Shown here one piece after another: positions 7,903-17,508 of a stretch of DNA of 32,517 bases. A program made the position numbers and the translations under genes. Every line of letters begins with the position of its first letter. Position 1 is the first letter of the stretch. Origin of the DNA: an uncultured Pseudomonadales bacterium (GTDB lineage: Bacteria > Pseudomonadota > Gammaproteobacteria > Pseudomonadales > Azotimanducaceae); assembly GCA_947258825.1 (NCBI GenBank), contig CAMYJX010000017.1:1-32517 (forward strand). Direction: 5' to 3'. The notes under the pieces were generated by a model. The model did no database searches. It had not been told where the DNA came from and worked only from the letters and a program-made list of their open reading frames with translations.

Positions 7903-8343
7903 CTACTGTTCTACCTGACCGACCATGTAGTCCATGGCACCCCTGAGCTCTTCATCGGAGCAGCTCATGCAGGTGCCTTTGGCAGGCATCGCGTTGATGC
8001 CGTTGAGGGTGTGGTCCCACAGGGTGTCCATGCCCTGGGCAAGACGCGGCGCCCAGGCATCCACGTCACCCAGCACCGGTGACCCACCCACCCCGGCCGA
8101 GTGGCAAGCGACGCAGAACTGGTTGTACACCGCCTCGCCGGACAGCGGCCCCGAAGCCACAACAGCAGCGGCCTGGCCGCAATCCTCACCAGCCCGACAC
8201 AGGTTGCCAAAGGGCTGCAATCGCGCCCGGATGTCGTCATCAGTCCCTGGGGGAACCATATCCGCGGATACGGTTTGAGCTATCAGACTCAACACGAGAA
8301 AGGACACAGAGGCTGCTACGCCAAAAAAACGCTTACTGATCAC
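7903..8343 (-). CDS. cytochrome c5 family monoheme cytochrome
   Basis: A 146-residue periplasmic or membrane-anchored c-type cytochrome. I start it at a GTG (8343) that has GGAG eight bases upstream and gives a proper signal sequence (ISKRFFGVAASVSFLVLSLIAQ, cleavage near VSA/DM). The longer frame reading upstream has no such signal. The heme attachment site is C77-V-A-C80-H81. The C-terminal segment NAMPAKGTCMSCSDEEL has the axial Met and the pair of extra cysteines characteristic of cytochrome c5. It probably carries electrons in respiration. It lies 73 bp after liuA on the same strand and is convergent with comM over a 25-bp gap containing a small GGTGG/CCACC dyad. Confidence 0.88.
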   Translation of the reverse strand: MISKRFFGVAASVSFLVLSLIAQTVSADMVPPGTDDDIRARLQPFGNLCRAGEDCGQAAAVVASGPLSGEAVYNQFCVACHSAGVGGSPVLGDVDAWAPRLAQGMDTLWDHTLNGINAMPAKGTCMSCSDEELRGAMDYMVGQVEQ

Positions 8344-8416
8344 GTGCGCTTCTCCAAAGCATCTTGAACACTGAAAGAACGGGGAACCACCGGAGCGGCG
8401 AGCAATTATAACGGCC

Positions 8417-9574
8417 TTACGCGGTGGCGTCGAACAGCTCCCGGCCAATGAGCATTCGGCGAATCTCGCTGGTTCCGGCGCCAATTTCATAAAGCTTTGC
8501 ATCACGCAGCAACCGGCCGGCGGGATACTCATTGATGTAGCCATTGCCACCGAGGGCCTGAACGGCTTCAGCGGCCATCCAGGTCGCCTTCTCGGCGGCA
8601 TAGAGAATACAGCCTGCCGCATCGATGCGCGTCGTTCTGCCCGCGTCGCAGGCCCCGGCCACGGCGTAAACATAGGCCCTGGCCGCGTTCATCGTGCTGT
8701 ACATATCTGCCAGCTTGCCCTGCATCAGCTGAAAGGTGCCAATGGGCTGGCCGAACTGCTCGCGTTCGTGTACGTAGGGCAGCACCAGGTCCATGCAGCT
8801 TTGCATGATTCCCAGCGGTCCGCCTGCGAGCACGACGCGCTCATAGTCCAGGCCGCTCATGAGAATGTTCACGCCCTGACCTACCTCCCCGAGAACCTGA
8901 GATCGGGCAACCTCACAATCCTCGAACACCAGCTCGCAGGTGTCCGAGCCCCGCATCCCCAGCTTGTCGAGCTTCTGGGCGGTGGTAAACCCGGCAATGC
9001 CTCGCTCGATGAGAAACGCGGTAATGCCCCGCGGGCCCAACGACGGATCCACCGTCGCGTAAACCACCAGCACATCGGCGCCGGGGCCGTTGGTGATCCA
9101 CATCTTGTTGCCGTTGAGAACGAACACGTCCCCCCTTTCCTCTGCCCGCAGCTTCATGCTGACGACGTCAGAGCCAGATCCGGGTTCGCTCATGGCAAGG
9201 GCACCCAGGTGCTGTCCGGAAATGAGCCCCGGCAGATAACGCTGCTTCTGCTCCTCGGACCCGTAACGACGAATCTGATTGACGCACAGGTTGGAATGGG
9301 CGCCATAAGAAAGCCCGACAGAAGCCGACGCGCGGCTGATCTCCTCCATGACCACGCAGTGCGCCAGATAGCCGAGCCCGGCGCCGCCATAGGCTTCTTC
9401 TACCGTCACTCCCAGCACGCCGAGCGCGCCCAGCCTGGGCCAGAGGTCACGGGGAAACTCATTGCTCGCATCAATGGCCTGAGCCATTGGGGCGATTTCC
9501 TGCCGGGCGAACTGCTGCACCGAATCGCGCAGCATGTCCAGGGTTTCCCCCAGCCCGAAATTGAACTGAAACAT
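8417..9574 (-). CDS. liuA: isovaleryl-CoA dehydrogenase
   Basis: A 385-residue FAD acyl-CoA dehydrogenase, oxidising isovaleryl-CoA to 3-methylcrotonyl-CoA in leucine breakdown. The catalytic Glu position is diagnostic: E245 in [15 protein letters not shown], the isovaleryl-CoA dehydrogenase location, rather than the C-terminal site used by most acyl-CoA dehydrogenases. FAD/ETF motifs [11 protein letters not shown] and WITNG are present, as is the C-terminal [16 protein letters not shown]. The ATG at 9574 has GGAGG eight bases upstream; an in-frame TTG at 9589 overlaps that ribosome-binding site and is unlikely. It is the third gene of the minus-strand liuB-liuD-liuA set, 37 bp after liuD. 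Confidence 0.95.
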   Translation of the reverse strand: MFQFNFGLGETLDMLRDSVQQFARQEIAPMAQAIDASNEFPRDLWPRLGALGVLGVTVEEAYGGAGLGYLAHCVVMEEISRASASVGLSYGAHSNLCVNQIRRYGSEEQKQRYLPGLISGQHLGALAMSEPGSGSDVVSMKLRAEERGDVFVLNGNKMWITNGPGADVLVVYATVDPSLGPRGITAFLIERGIAGFTTAQKLDKLGMRGSDTCELVFEDCEVARSQVLGEVGQGVNILMSGLDYERVVLAGGPLGIMQSCMDLVLPYVHEREQFGQPIGTFQLMQGKLADMYSTMNAARAYVYAVAGACDAGRTTRIDAAGCILYAAEKATWMAAEAVQALGGNGYINEYPAGRLLRDAKLYEIGAGTSEIRRMLIGRELFDATA

Positions 9575-9611
9575 GGCTAAGCCCTCCAAAGTTCACCCGC
9601 CGGCTCGAATA

Positions 9612-11564
9612 TCAATCCTCCAGAGCCACCAGCTCGACGCCGTCCTCAACCCGGTCGCCAACGGCGCAGCTGAGTCGGGCAACGGTACCCGCACGGGGCG
9701 CGCTGACCCCATGCTCCATCTTCATGGCTTCCACCACCAGCAGCGGCTGCCCGGCCTCGACGCTGTCTCCAACCGCAACCAGGACCGAGATCACCTGGCC
9801 AGGCATGGGCGAAACAATGCGTTCACCGGCCCCCGCCGCGCTGGCGAGCTCGCCAACGTCCAGCCGGGGGAGCAGAAACTTTTCCGTGCTGCCGCCGCTC
9901 ATGACGTAAACGGCCTCAGGGGTACACTTGACGAGCGCGCGGATGCTACGCCCGCCGACCCGGAATTCGATCCGGTGGGAGATCCGGTCGGCGACCCCGT
10001 CAGAGCTACAGCGTAGGTCTTCCAGCAGAAACTCGTCGTCATCCAGGAAAACCCGCTCTCCCACCAGCAGCAGCGCCAGGGGCTGTCTGTCATGCTCGAG
10101 AACCTGACGAAAACCTCCCGGCTGGTTGACCCGGAAGCCGTCGCACCGCGTCCACAGGCTGCCCTGAGCCTGTCGCCGTGCCAGCGCCAGCACGGCGCAG
10201 ATCGCGGCAGCAGGGTCGACGACCGGCAGCAGGGCTTCGCCCGCATCGTCTATCAGATGGGTCGTGTACCTGCCGCTGCGAAATTCTTCGCGGCCAAGCA
10301 CGCGCCGCAGAAAGCCGATGTTGTGCTCCACCCCAGCGAGCTCCGAAGATGCCAGGGCCCTGTCCAGGCCGGTGAGCGCTTCGTCGCGGCTCCCGCCGTG
10401 AACGATGACCTTGGCCAGCATGGGATCATAGTGCACCGACACTAGATCCCCCGTAACGACGCCCGAATCGACCCGGGCGTCCGACGGGAAAGACAGGTGT
10501 GTCAGATGGCCGGTGGAGGGCAGAAAGCGCCGGCGTGGGTTTTCCGCGTAAACGCGCGCCTCGATGGCGTGACCCTGAAGCGGAACGTCGTCCTGGTGCA
10601 GGGACAGGGTCTCCCCTGCGGCGATTCGCAGCTGCCACTCCACAAGGTCCAGCCCGGTCACCGCCTCGGTGACCGGATGCTCAACCTGCAGGCGCGTGTT
10701 CATCTCCATGAAGTAGAAGTCATCGCCTTCGGCGATGAACTCGATGGTGCCGGCACCCTCGTAGCCGATGGCTTTCGCTGCCTGCACCGCGGCTTCCCCA
10801 AGCAGCGTGCGCAGCGCCGGCGTAACGCCAGGGGCAGGCGCTTCTTCAATGACCTTCTGATGCCTGCGCTGAACCGAGCAGTCCCGTTCGAACAGGTGCA
10901 GCGTATGGCCGGAGCGATCGGCCAGAATCTGCACTTCCAGGTGTTTCGGAGAGGTCAGATAGCGCTCCAGCAGCACGCGATCATCGCCGAAGGCGGCCTT
11001 GGCCTCACGCCGCGCCCCGGTCAGCGCCGCCGAGAACTCGGCCGATTCGCCCACCAGGCGCATGCCCTTGCCACCACCGCCGGCGGAGGCCTTGATGAGC
11101 AGCGGAAAGCCGATCTGCGCCGCGGCGGATTCGAGCACCGTATCGCTTTGGTCGTCTTCCTGATATCCGGGCACCACCAGCGTGCCGGCTGCTGCCACCA
11201 GGCGCTTGGCTTCAATCTTCGACCCCATGGCTCGAATCGCATCCGCAGAGGGGCCTACAAAGGTCAAACCGGCGGCGGCACAGGCCTCGGCAAATTCAGC
11301 ATTCTCCGACAGGAAACCATACCCCGGATGCACGGCTTCGGCGCCGGAAGCCAGGGCTGCCTCTATCAGCCCATCGATGCGCAGATAACTCTCCACCGCA
11401 GGCGGCGGGCCGATGCAGACTGCACGATCCGCCTGGCGAACGTGCTGCGCCTGCGCGTCTGCCCTTGAGTAAACGGCGACGGTCTCCAGACCCATGCGCC
11501 GGGCCGTGCGGAAGATCCGGCAGGCGATTTCACCCCGGTTGGCGACGAGCAGCGACCTGAACAT
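9612..11564 (-). CDS. liuD: 3-methylcrotonyl-CoA carboxylase, biotin-containing alpha subunit
   Basis: A 650-residue biotin-dependent carboxylase subunit that carboxylates its own biotin for transfer to methylcrotonyl-CoA in leucine catabolism. Order: biotin carboxylase domain from LLVANRGEIACRIFRTARRMG, with the ATP-grasp glycine loop KASAGGGGKGMR and the MEMNTRLQVEHPVTE signature; a middle BT-type region; and a C-terminal biotinyl domain with the acceptor lysine in EAMKMEHG (about K615). I prefer the ATG at 11564, because AAAGGA sits eight bases before it; an ATG at 11573 would abut this box. The gene begins 12 bp after the liuB stop, implying tight co-translation. The adjacent liuA supports methylcrotonyl-CoA as the substrate rather than propionyl- or geranyl-CoA. 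Confidence 0.93.
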   Translation of the reverse strand: MFRSLLVANRGEIACRIFRTARRMGLETVAVYSRADAQAQHVRQADRAVCIGPPPAVESYLRIDGLIEAALASGAEAVHPGYGFLSENAEFAEACAAAGLTFVGPSADAIRAMGSKIEAKRLVAAAGTLVVPGYQEDDQSDTVLESAAAQIGFPLLIKASAGGGGKGMRLVGESAEFSAALTGARREAKAAFGDDRVLLERYLTSPKHLEVQILADRSGHTLHLFERDCSVQRRHQKVIEEAPAPGVTPALRTLLGEAAVQAAKAIGYEGAGTIEFIAEGDDFYFMEMNTRLQVEHPVTEAVTGLDLVEWQLRIAAGETLSLHQDDVPLQGHAIEARVYAENPRRRFLPSTGHLTHLSFPSDARVDSGVVTGDLVSVHYDPMLAKVIVHGGSRDEALTGLDRALASSELAGVEHNIGFLRRVLGREEFRSGRYTTHLIDDAGEALLPVVDPAAAICAVLALARRQAQGSLWTRCDGFRVNQPGGFRQVLEHDRQPLALLLVGERVFLDDDEFLLEDLRCSSDGVADRISHRIEFRVGGRSIRALVKCTPEAVYVMSGGSTEKFLLPRLDVGELASAAGAGERIVSPMPGQVISVLVAVGDSVEAGQPLLVVEAMKMEHGVSAPRAGTVARLSCAVGDRVEDGVELVALED

Positions 11565-11576
11565 AGCGGCCATCCT

Positions 11577-13187
11577 TTACATTCTGAAAATGCCGAATCC
11601 GGAATCCGGCTGGGCCGGTTTCCGGCACGCAACGGCAAGCGCCAGGCCGATGACGCGACGCGAGTCCGAAGGGTCAATGACCCCGTCATCCCAGAGCCGC
11701 GCGCTGGCGTAGTACGGGTGGCCCTGATTTTCGTACTGGTTACGGATGCCATCCATGAAAGCCTGCTGATCCTCATCCAACCAGGTTTCACCCCTGGCCT
11801 GCATGCCATCCCGCCGCACCGTGGCCAGCACGTGCGCCGCCTGCTCCCCACCCATCACCGAGATGCGGGCGTTGGGCCAGGTCCAGAGCATCCGCGCGCC
11901 ATAGGCTCTGCCGCACATGGCGTAATTGCCGGCACCGAAAGACCCGCCAATCACCAGCGTGAATTTCGGGACCGCGGCGCAGGCAACCGCCGTCACCATC
12001 TTGGCACCGTTCTTGGCAATGCCCTCGTTCTCGTACTTCCGGCCGACCATGAACCCAGTGATGTTCTGAAGAAACAGCAGCGGCACGCCACGGCGATCTG
12101 CCAGCTGTATGAAATGGGCCCCCTTCAGCGCGGACTCGGAAAACAGAATGCCGTTGTTGGCAACAATGGCGACCGGCATTCCTTCGACTCTTGCAAAACC
12201 GCACACCAGCGTCTCACCGTAGAGCGGCTTGAACTCATGAAATTCCGAACCGTCCACCAGCCGGGCGATGATCTCGCGAACATCGACCGGCTGGCGGGTG
12301 TCGGTCGGCAGGACGCCGTAAAGCTCGTCGGGGGAATAGGCCGGCGCACGCGGCTCCTCCGCAGCAACCTGAGGTTGGTACCTGAGATGGCTGCTCGCGA
12401 CGATCTCACGAGCCAGCGCCAGGGCATGGTCGTCGTTGGCGGCAAGATAGTCCGTGACGCCGGATACCCGGCTGTGCACATCTCCGCCGCCGAGGCTCTC
12501 GGCATCCACCTCTTCCCCGGTCGCCGCTTTCACCAGCGGTGGCCCGCCGAGAAAGATTGTTCCCTGATTGCGGACGATGATCGCCTGATCACACATGGCG
12601 GGAACGTAAGCGCCTCCGGCGGTGCAGGAACCCATGACCACGGCTATCTGCGGGATCCCCCGGGCAGACAGGTTGGCCTGGTTGTAGAAGATACGCCCGA
12701 AGTGATCTTTGTCTGGAAACACCTCGTCCTGCAGCGGCAGGAATGCGCCACCGGAATCCACCAGATAGACGCAGGGCAGATGGTTTTCGGAGGCGATTTC
12801 CTGGGCCCGGAGATGCTTCTTGACCGTGACCGGGTAGTAGGTGCCGCCTTTGACCGTGGCGTCGTTGGCCACGATCATGCAGGGTACCCCCGATACTCGA
12901 CCAATGCCGGTTATGAGCCCGCCTGCGGGCAGCCAGTCATCATAAAGCTGGTAACCGGCCAACTGGCCCAGCTCCAGAAACGGCGACCCCGGATCCAGCA
13001 GCGCATCCACCCGTTGACGCGGCAGCAGCTTGCCACGGGAGAGGTGCCGCTCCCGGGAACGCTCGTCCCCGCCCTGCGCTACCTTGTCGACCAGGTTGCG
13101 AAGATCCTCGGCCAGCGCCAGATGATGCGCCCTGTTCTGCCGATATCCGTCGGCGCCCCGGTCAATTTTAGTCTGCAGGATTGCCAT
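11577..13187 (-). CDS. liuB: 3-methylcrotonyl-CoA carboxylase, carboxyltransferase beta subunit
   Basis: A 536-residue carboxyltransferase of the crotonase-like fold that moves CO2 from biotin to 3-methylcrotonyl-CoA, giving 3-methylglutaconyl-CoA. Family signatures include [39 protein letters not shown], the Gly-rich oxyanion region [19 protein letters not shown], and the typical C-terminus FGIFRM. The first gene of the leucine cluster, it lies 95 bp after the aminotransferase. I could not identify a promoter or an operator for a LiuR-type regulator in that gap. The ATG at 13187 has only a weak Shine-Dalgarno sequence, but the N-terminal length fits the family. Confidence 0.94.
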   Translation of the reverse strand: MAILQTKIDRGADGYRQNRAHHLALAEDLRNLVDKVAQGGDERSRERHLSRGKLLPRQRVDALLDPGSPFLELGQLAGYQLYDDWLPAGGLITGIGRVSGVPCMIVANDATVKGGTYYPVTVKKHLRAQEIASENHLPCVYLVDSGGAFLPLQDEVFPDKDHFGRIFYNQANLSARGIPQIAVVMGSCTAGGAYVPAMCDQAIIVRNQGTIFLGGPPLVKAATGEEVDAESLGGGDVHSRVSGVTDYLAANDDHALALAREIVASSHLRYQPQVAAEEPRAPAYSPDELYGVLPTDTRQPVDVREIIARLVDGSEFHEFKPLYGETLVCGFARVEGMPVAIVANNGILFSESALKGAHFIQLADRRGVPLLFLQNITGFMVGRKYENEGIAKNGAKMVTAVACAAVPKFTLVIGGSFGAGNYAMCGRAYGARMLWTWPNARISVMGGEQAAHVLATVRRDGMQARGETWLDEDQQAFMDGIRNQYENQGHPYYASARLWDDGVIDPSDSRRVIGLALAVACRKPAQPDSGFGIFRM

Positions 13188-13282
13188 GCCAGCTCATGCC
13201 CCCCACCCTTATGCACTGACGCCGGCGCAACCTTACACCATTCGCCATCAAGTTGAATGATCGGCGCTCGTCCGGCGATCGC

Positions 13283-14668
13283 TCACCTCAGCCAGGCAAG
13301 GGTCTCGTCCAGTGATTTCTCGAGCTTGCTGAACAGCTCGTCGACCTGGGCATCGCTGATAATCAGCGGCGGGCAGATGGCCAGCGTATCTCCCAGCGCC
13401 CGCAGGATCAGCCCGTTCGCCTCGCAGCGCCCCATGCAGTAAGCGCCGACACCTTTGCCCGCGTCGAATGCTGCGCCGGTGGTTTTATCGGCGACCAGCT
13501 CCAACGCACCGATAAGCCCGACACCCCGCGTGTCGCCGACCAGCGGGTGATGGGAAAGCGCATTCAGGCGCGTCAGAAACGGCTCGCTGACCACGGCCAC
13601 GTGGCCGAATATGTCACGCTCTTCCATGAGCTCGAGGTTGCGCAGCGCAACCGCCGCGCAAACGGGATGGCCCGAGTAGGTGAACCCATGGCCGAAGTTT
13701 CCAACCTCGCCGCTCGCCTCCACGAGGGGCTCGTACATGAACTCGGGAATCAGCACGCCGCTGATGGGCAGATAAGCGGAAGACAGGGCTTTGGCAATGC
13801 TCATGGTGGTAGGTTCGATTCCCATGGTCTGGGCGCCGAAAGGTTTCCCGGTACGGCCGAAGCCGCAGATGACCTCGTCATCGATGAACATGATGTCGTG
13901 CCGGCGCAGAACAGCCTGCACTTTTTCGTAGTAACCGTCCGGAGGCACGATAACGCCGCCCGCACCCATTACGGGCTCGGCAATGAACGCGGCGATGGTC
14001 TCTGCGCCCTCTCGTTCAATGAGCGCCGACAGATTGCCGACGACGCGATCTACAAAGTCCGCTTCGGTTTCGCCCGGCTCGTGGCCTCGATAGTAGAAGG
14101 GACAGTCGGTGTGCAGGATGCCGGGCATGGGCAGATCAAAGTGCGCATGAAACGCCGGCAACCCGGTTAGCGATCCCGACGCCACCGTCACGCCGTGATA
14201 ACCGCGGTGGCGGCTGATGATCTTCTTTTTCTCCGGCCTGCCGATGGCGTTGTTGTAATACCACATCAGCTTCAACTGGGTGTCGTTGGCATCGCTGCCG
14301 GACAGCCCGAAGAACACCCGTCCGGCTTCAAACGGAACCAGCTGCTTGAGCTTCTCCGCCAGCAGGATGCTCGGCTCGTTTGTCTTACCGCCAAAAAGCT
14401 GAGAATAGGAGAGCTTGCGCATCTGCTGCTCCGCAGCCTGAATCAGCGCTTCTTCTCCGTAGCCGAGCGCCGTGCACCAGAGCCCGGCCATCCCTTCCAG
14501 GTACTGCTTTCCCCTGCTGTCCCAGAGGTAAGCGCCCGCGGCGTGATCGTGAACCCGGGGACCGACCTGGTGGTGCAACTTCAGGTTGGTCGTAGGATGC
14601 AGCAGGTGCTGCAGATCCTTCGCCTCGAGCGATTCAGGCGGAAATTCGTTGTGCAACGGATCGGCCAT
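13283..14668 (-). CDS. class III omega-aminotransferase (SpuC-like, pyruvate-type)
   Basis: A 461-residue PLP enzyme of the class III aminotransferase group, cytosolic. The Schiff-base lysine is K293 in [19 protein letters not shown], with the PLP-ring aspartate in [18 protein letters not shown] and the loop [14 protein letters not shown]. The pattern resembles putrescine/spermidine- and beta-alanine:pyruvate aminotransferases (SpuC and relatives). These move an amino group from a terminal amine to pyruvate, making alanine. The exact amine donor cannot be deduced. GAGGAG precedes the ATG by five bases. Alanine dehydrogenase lies next upstream on the same strand, and could return the alanine to pyruvate and ammonium, which supports pyruvate as acceptor. 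A terminator-like structure separates the two. Confidence 0.88.
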   Translation of the reverse strand: MADPLHNEFPPESLEAKDLQHLLHPTTNLKLHHQVGPRVHDHAAGAYLWDSRGKQYLEGMAGLWCTALGYGEEALIQAAEQQMRKLSYSQLFGGKTNEPSILLAEKLKQLVPFEAGRVFFGLSGSDANDTQLKLMWYYNNAIGRPEKKKIISRHRGYHGVTVASGSLTGLPAFHAHFDLPMPGILHTDCPFYYRGHEPGETEADFVDRVVGNLSALIEREGAETIAAFIAEPVMGAGGVIVPPDGYYEKVQAVLRRHDIMFIDDEVICGFGRTGKPFGAQTMGIEPTTMSIAKALSSAYLPISGVLIPEFMYEPLVEASGEVGNFGHGFTYSGHPVCAAVALRNLELMEERDIFGHVAVVSEPFLTRLNALSHHPLVGDTRGVGLIGALELVADKTTGAAFDAGKGVGAYCMGRCEANGLILRALGDTLAICPPLIISDAQVDELFSKLEKSLDETLAWLR

Positions 14669-14763
14669 GACAGCTCCTCGAAGAGGACGAGACGACTGCC
14701 TTTCTGCAGCCTTCCCTCACGCTATCCAAACCGGGCAGCCGCCGCAAGCGCAAAGCGCTCGGC

Positions 14764-14796
14764 AAAAAAAAGCGCCAATGCAATCGCATCGACGCT
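14764..14796 (-). terminator. possible intrinsic terminator downstream of ald
   Basis: On the minus strand an interrupted hairpin (CGCT/AGCG and ATGC/GCAT pairs around an internal loop) is followed by eight T residues (14764-14771). It lies between ald and the aminotransferase. The stem is weak but the T-run is long. Confidence 0.5.
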
Positions 14797-14810
14797 ACCC
14801 CGGCAAGGGT

Positions 14811-14870
14811 CCCGCTGAGCACAGCTCAGCGGGTAAAAGTCCCGCTGAGCACAGCTCAGCGGGTAAAAGT
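14811..14870. repeat. two exact tandem copies of a 30-bp hairpin unit
   Basis: Units at 14811-14840 and 14841-14870 are identical. Each has 10-bp arms CCCGCTGAGC and GCTCAGCGGG around an ACA loop, then TAAAAGT. On the minus strand the first hairpin met after ald is followed by ACTTTTA, so it could act as a terminator or 3'-end stabiliser. This is a recent duplication, not a CRISPR: two copies and no spacers. Confidence 0.8.
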
Positions 14871-14924
14871 CTCACGGTCTTTGAAACGTGAGTAATAGCC
14901 ACAGCGGCCCGAGCCCGCGGCTAA

Positions 14925-16031
14925 TCACGCAGCGTGAAGTACCGGTGCCAGTTCAAACCCCAGCGCCTGCGCAACGCCGGGATGGCGAATCTTGCCCAGG
15001 TGCACGTTCAAGCCCGCGGCAAAGTGCTCGTCCGCGGCCAGCGCTCGCTGCCAGCCAAGCCTGGCAAGCGCCGCAACATAGGGCAGGGTGACGTTGTTCA
15101 GCGCCAGGGTCGACGTTCGGGCAACGGCCCCCGGCATGTTGGTGACGCAATAATGAACCACGCCGTGCTCGATGAATGTGGGTTCGGTGTGTGTTGTGGG
15201 ACGGCTGGTCTCGAAACAGCCGCCCTGGTCGATGGAGATATCCACCAGAGCAGCGCCATCTACCATCTGCCGCACCATGTCCCGGGTTACCAGCCTGGGA
15301 GCAGCGGCACCGGGTATGAGCACGGCGCCTATGACCAGGTCAGCCTCCAGCACATGGGCATTGAGCGTTTCCCGATTCGACATGACCGTTCGAGCGCGCC
15401 CCTGGAAGCGATCGGCCAGCCAGTTGAGCCGGCTTACCGAACGATCGAGGATGGTGACGTCAGCCTGCAGGCCCAGCGCCATGGCGGCCGCATGGCTGCC
15501 GGCCACGCCGCCGCCCAGGATAACCACTTTCCCGGGCGCCACACCGGGTACGCCGCCCAGCAACACGCCACGCCCGCCGCTGGCCTTCTGCAGCGCGCAC
15601 GCGCCGACCTGAATCGACATGCGTCCCGCCACTTCGCTCATGGGGCTCAACAGGGGCAGACCGCCGTCCGGGGCGGTCACCGTCTCGTAGGCAACCGCGG
15701 TTACGCCGGAACTCATCAGCGCTTCTGCCTGGGGCCGGTCGGCGGCCAGGTGGAGATAGGTGAACAGTACCTGACCCTCGCGAAGCCGGGCACACTCGGC
15801 CAGCTGCGGCTCCTTGACCTTCACTACCAGGTCTGCGCCGAAGACCTCGTCAACGCTCACGACCCGGGCCCCCGCGGCCTCATAGTGGCTGTCGAGGAAG
15901 CCGATACCGGCACCGGCGCCGGTTTCCACCAGCACAGAGTGCCCCTCCGCGGAGAGCTCCGAAACCGAGTCCGGCGTCAGGCCAACCCGATACTCGTGCA
16001 CCTTGATCTCTTTTGGAACGCCGATCCGCAT
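14925..16031 (-). CDS. ald: alanine dehydrogenase
   Basis: A 368-residue NAD-dependent enzyme interconverting L-alanine and pyruvate plus ammonium; the length is normal. Substrate-site residues R15 (HEYRVGLTP), K73 (VKVKEP) and H94 (YLHLAAD) are present, as are the nucleotide-binding motif [14 protein letters not shown] and the C-terminal NNVTLPY signature. The ATG at 16031 has GGAGG eight bases upstream. It is divergent from an Lrp/AsnC-type regulator across 118 bp, a very common arrangement for ald, so this regulator probably controls it in response to alanine or another amino acid. Physiologically it could serve alanine catabolism, working with the downstream pyruvate-type aminotransferase. 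Confidence 0.95.
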   Translation of the reverse strand: MRIGVPKEIKVHEYRVGLTPDSVSELSAEGHSVLVETGAGAGIGFLDSHYEAAGARVVSVDEVFGADLVVKVKEPQLAECARLREGQVLFTYLHLAADRPQAEALMSSGVTAVAYETVTAPDGGLPLLSPMSEVAGRMSIQVGACALQKASGGRGVLLGGVPGVAPGKVVILGGGVAGSHAAAMALGLQADVTILDRSVSRLNWLADRFQGRARTVMSNRETLNAHVLEADLVIGAVLIPGAAAPRLVTRDMVRQMVDGAALVDISIDQGGCFETSRPTTHTEPTFIEHGVVHYCVTNMPGAVARTSTLALNNVTLPYVAALARLGWQRALAADEHFAAGLNVHLGKIRHPGVAQALGFELAPVLHAA

Positions 16032-16149
16032 GTGCCGATCCTCCGCCGGTTTCCATTGGCCTCATCTTACCGGGACACATGAGGCGAAATTCTGCGAAAA
16101 AGACGGATAATTCGATACTACGCGCAAGTTATTGCCTATTATTGCTGAT
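16032..16149. promoter_or_regulatory. divergent ald / lrp-type control region
   Basis: This 118-bp gap separates two divergent starts. The half nearer the regulator is AT-rich and holds the dyad GCAAGTTATTGC and the direct repeat ATTGC-N5-ATTGC at about 16124-16145, plausible contacts for an Lrp-family protein. I could not define -35/-10 boxes with confidence. Confidence 0.4.
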
Positions 16150-16629
16150 ATGGTACGGAAATCTACGAACCTGGACCGGACTGACCGGGCAATTCTCCAT
16201 GAGCTGCAGCTGGACGCCAAGCTCACCAACCAGGCCCTGGCAGATCGTATCAACCTGTCCGAATCTGCCTGTCTGCGTCGGGTAAAGCGCCTGGAGACGT
16301 CGGGCATGCTGCGCGGCTACGTCGGGCTGGTGGACCAGCCGATGGCCGGTTACCCGGACAACGTCTTCGTGCAGATTACTCTGGTGAGCCAGCAACAGGA
16401 TGACCTGGCGCTGTTCGAGGCGGCCATCGCAAAGATCCCGGAAGTGATGGAGTGCTATCTGATGTCAGGTGCAGCCGATTACATCCTGCGCGTCATCGTC
16501 GAGGACGCCCGGGACTATGAGCGCATCCACAGCCAGTACCTGACTCGCCTGCCGGGCGTGGATCGGGTCAACTCCAACTTCGCGCTGCGCACCGTCATAA
16601 AGAAAACGGAGATTCCCATTCGCGCGTGA
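16150..16629 (+). CDS. Lrp/AsnC family transcriptional regulator (probable ald regulator)
   Basis: A 159-residue regulator with an N-terminal winged helix-turn-helix (about residues 8-60; recognition region LADRINLSESACLRRVKRLE) and a C-terminal RAM ligand-binding domain (from about residue 66; GAADYILRVIVED is typical). Lrp-type proteins form octamers or dimers that respond to amino acids. I start it at the ATG 16150, giving MVRKSTNLDRTDRAIL, which fits the family. An in-frame TTG at 16132 would lie inside the presumed operator. No good Shine-Dalgarno sequence is seen. It is divergent from ald, the likely target, and its stop codon is one base from that of the convergent SDR gene. Confidence 0.9.
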   Translation: MVRKSTNLDRTDRAILHELQLDAKLTNQALADRINLSESACLRRVKRLETSGMLRGYVGLVDQPMAGYPDNVFVQITLVSQQQDDLALFEAAIAKIPEVMECYLMSGAADYILRVIVEDARDYERIHSQYLTRLPGVDRVNSNFALRTVIKKTEIPIRA

Positions 16630-16630
16630 G

Positions 16631-17455
16631 TCAGATCAGCTCTGCCGCATTCAAACTGAACTCGGCCATCACCTGGTCTGCGTAGTCGATACGCCCGGTC
16701 AGCGAGCGTGGGTCGCCATGCACGAGGCGCAGGCAGGCCTCGGCCATGTGCTCAACCGGCGTTACGTGGTGGCGGTTTCTGTCATTGATCAGGTTGTGGT
16801 GCACGGCACCCGGTGTCGCTATCAACCCCGGAGAGATGACGTTGACCCCGATGTTGTCCTCGAACACTTCCTGGGCAAGACCGGTTGTAAAGCGCTCAAG
16901 AGCCGCCTTGCACATGCCATACACGGTGGCTCCACGACCGGGCAGCGCCTTGTCCGGGTGCAGCGCGGCATGAGAAGAGATATTGAGTATCCAGCCTTCG
17001 CCACGGCTCTGCATGCCTGGCAGCACCAGCTGGGCCAGCTCGAACGGAGCCCATACCTGGATCTCCAGCATCAGCCTGAAGCGCTTTTCGGGAAACTCGG
17101 CAACCGGATAGTAGAAAGTCACCGCCGCGTTGTTGACGAGAATATCGACCGGTCCAAAAGCGGCCTCGGCCTGCTCGACCAGGGAGCGGCGGTCGTCGGC
17201 CTGGGACAGATCTGCTCGAACCGCCAACGCCTGGCCTCCGGCATCGCGGATGCGCTGAGCCGTTGCGGTAATGGTACCGGGCAGGACGTGGTCGTCCTCT
17301 TCCACCGTGCGGGCTGAAACCACGACGCTGGCACCTTCCATGGCGTAGCGACGGGCAATCGCCTCACCTATTCCGCGGCTGGCGCCGGTGATTAACGCCA
17401 CCTTGCCGGCCAGCGCCCCGCTGAGATTTACCTGGGCAATGTCCCCCTCCCCCAT
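16631..17455 (-). CDS. short-chain dehydrogenase/reductase (SDR) family oxidoreductase
   Basis: A 274-residue classical SDR. The Rossmann motif TGASRGIG lies at about 23-30, NNA at 108-110, the catalytic Ser at 160-161 (NISSHAAL), and Tyr179-x3-Lys183 (YGMCK). NADP or NAD preference is unclear; an Arg (SART) follows the second strand, which leans to NADP. Substrate unknown; the insertion VEEDDHVLPGTIT after the second strand resembles SDRs acting on large hydrophobic or steroid-like substrates, but this is only suggestive. GGGAGG lies five bases before the ATG. It is convergent with the Lrp-type gene and divergent from the TPR protein gene (53-bp gap). Confidence 0.85.
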   Translation of the reverse strand: MGEGDIAQVNLSGALAGKVALITGASRGIGEAIARRYAMEGASVVVSARTVEEDDHVLPGTITATAQRIRDAGGQALAVRADLSQADDRRSLVEQAEAAFGPVDILVNNAAVTFYYPVAEFPEKRFRLMLEIQVWAPFELAQLVLPGMQSRGEGWILNISSHAALHPDKALPGRGATVYGMCKAALERFTTGLAQEVFEDNIGVNVISPGLIATPGAVHHNLINDRNRHHVTPVEHMAEACLRLVHGDPRSLTGRIDYADQVMAEFSLNAAELI

Positions 17456-17508
17456 GTCCGCCTCCCCAGTTCAAGAGAATTTTCCCGACCACAGGTTACA
17501 CTATCACC

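Noticed and set aside
8344..8673. N-terminal extension of the cytochrome c5 frame
   Set aside because: The extension overlaps the end of liuA and lacks a signal sequence; the GTG at 8343 has a good ribosome-binding site and a proper signal peptide.
9575..9589. TTG start for isovaleryl-CoA dehydrogenase
   Set aside because: It overlaps the GGAGG ribosome-binding site of the ATG at 9574.
11718..13256. 512-codon plus-strand frame opposite liuB
   Set aside because: Antisense shadow of a well-supported gene with no domain pattern. Similar shadows at 14934-16082, 17927-19042, 20829-21671 and 30350-31540 were rejected for the same reason.
14811..14870. CRISPR repeats
   Set aside because: There are only two copies, directly adjacent, with no spacer and no cas genes.
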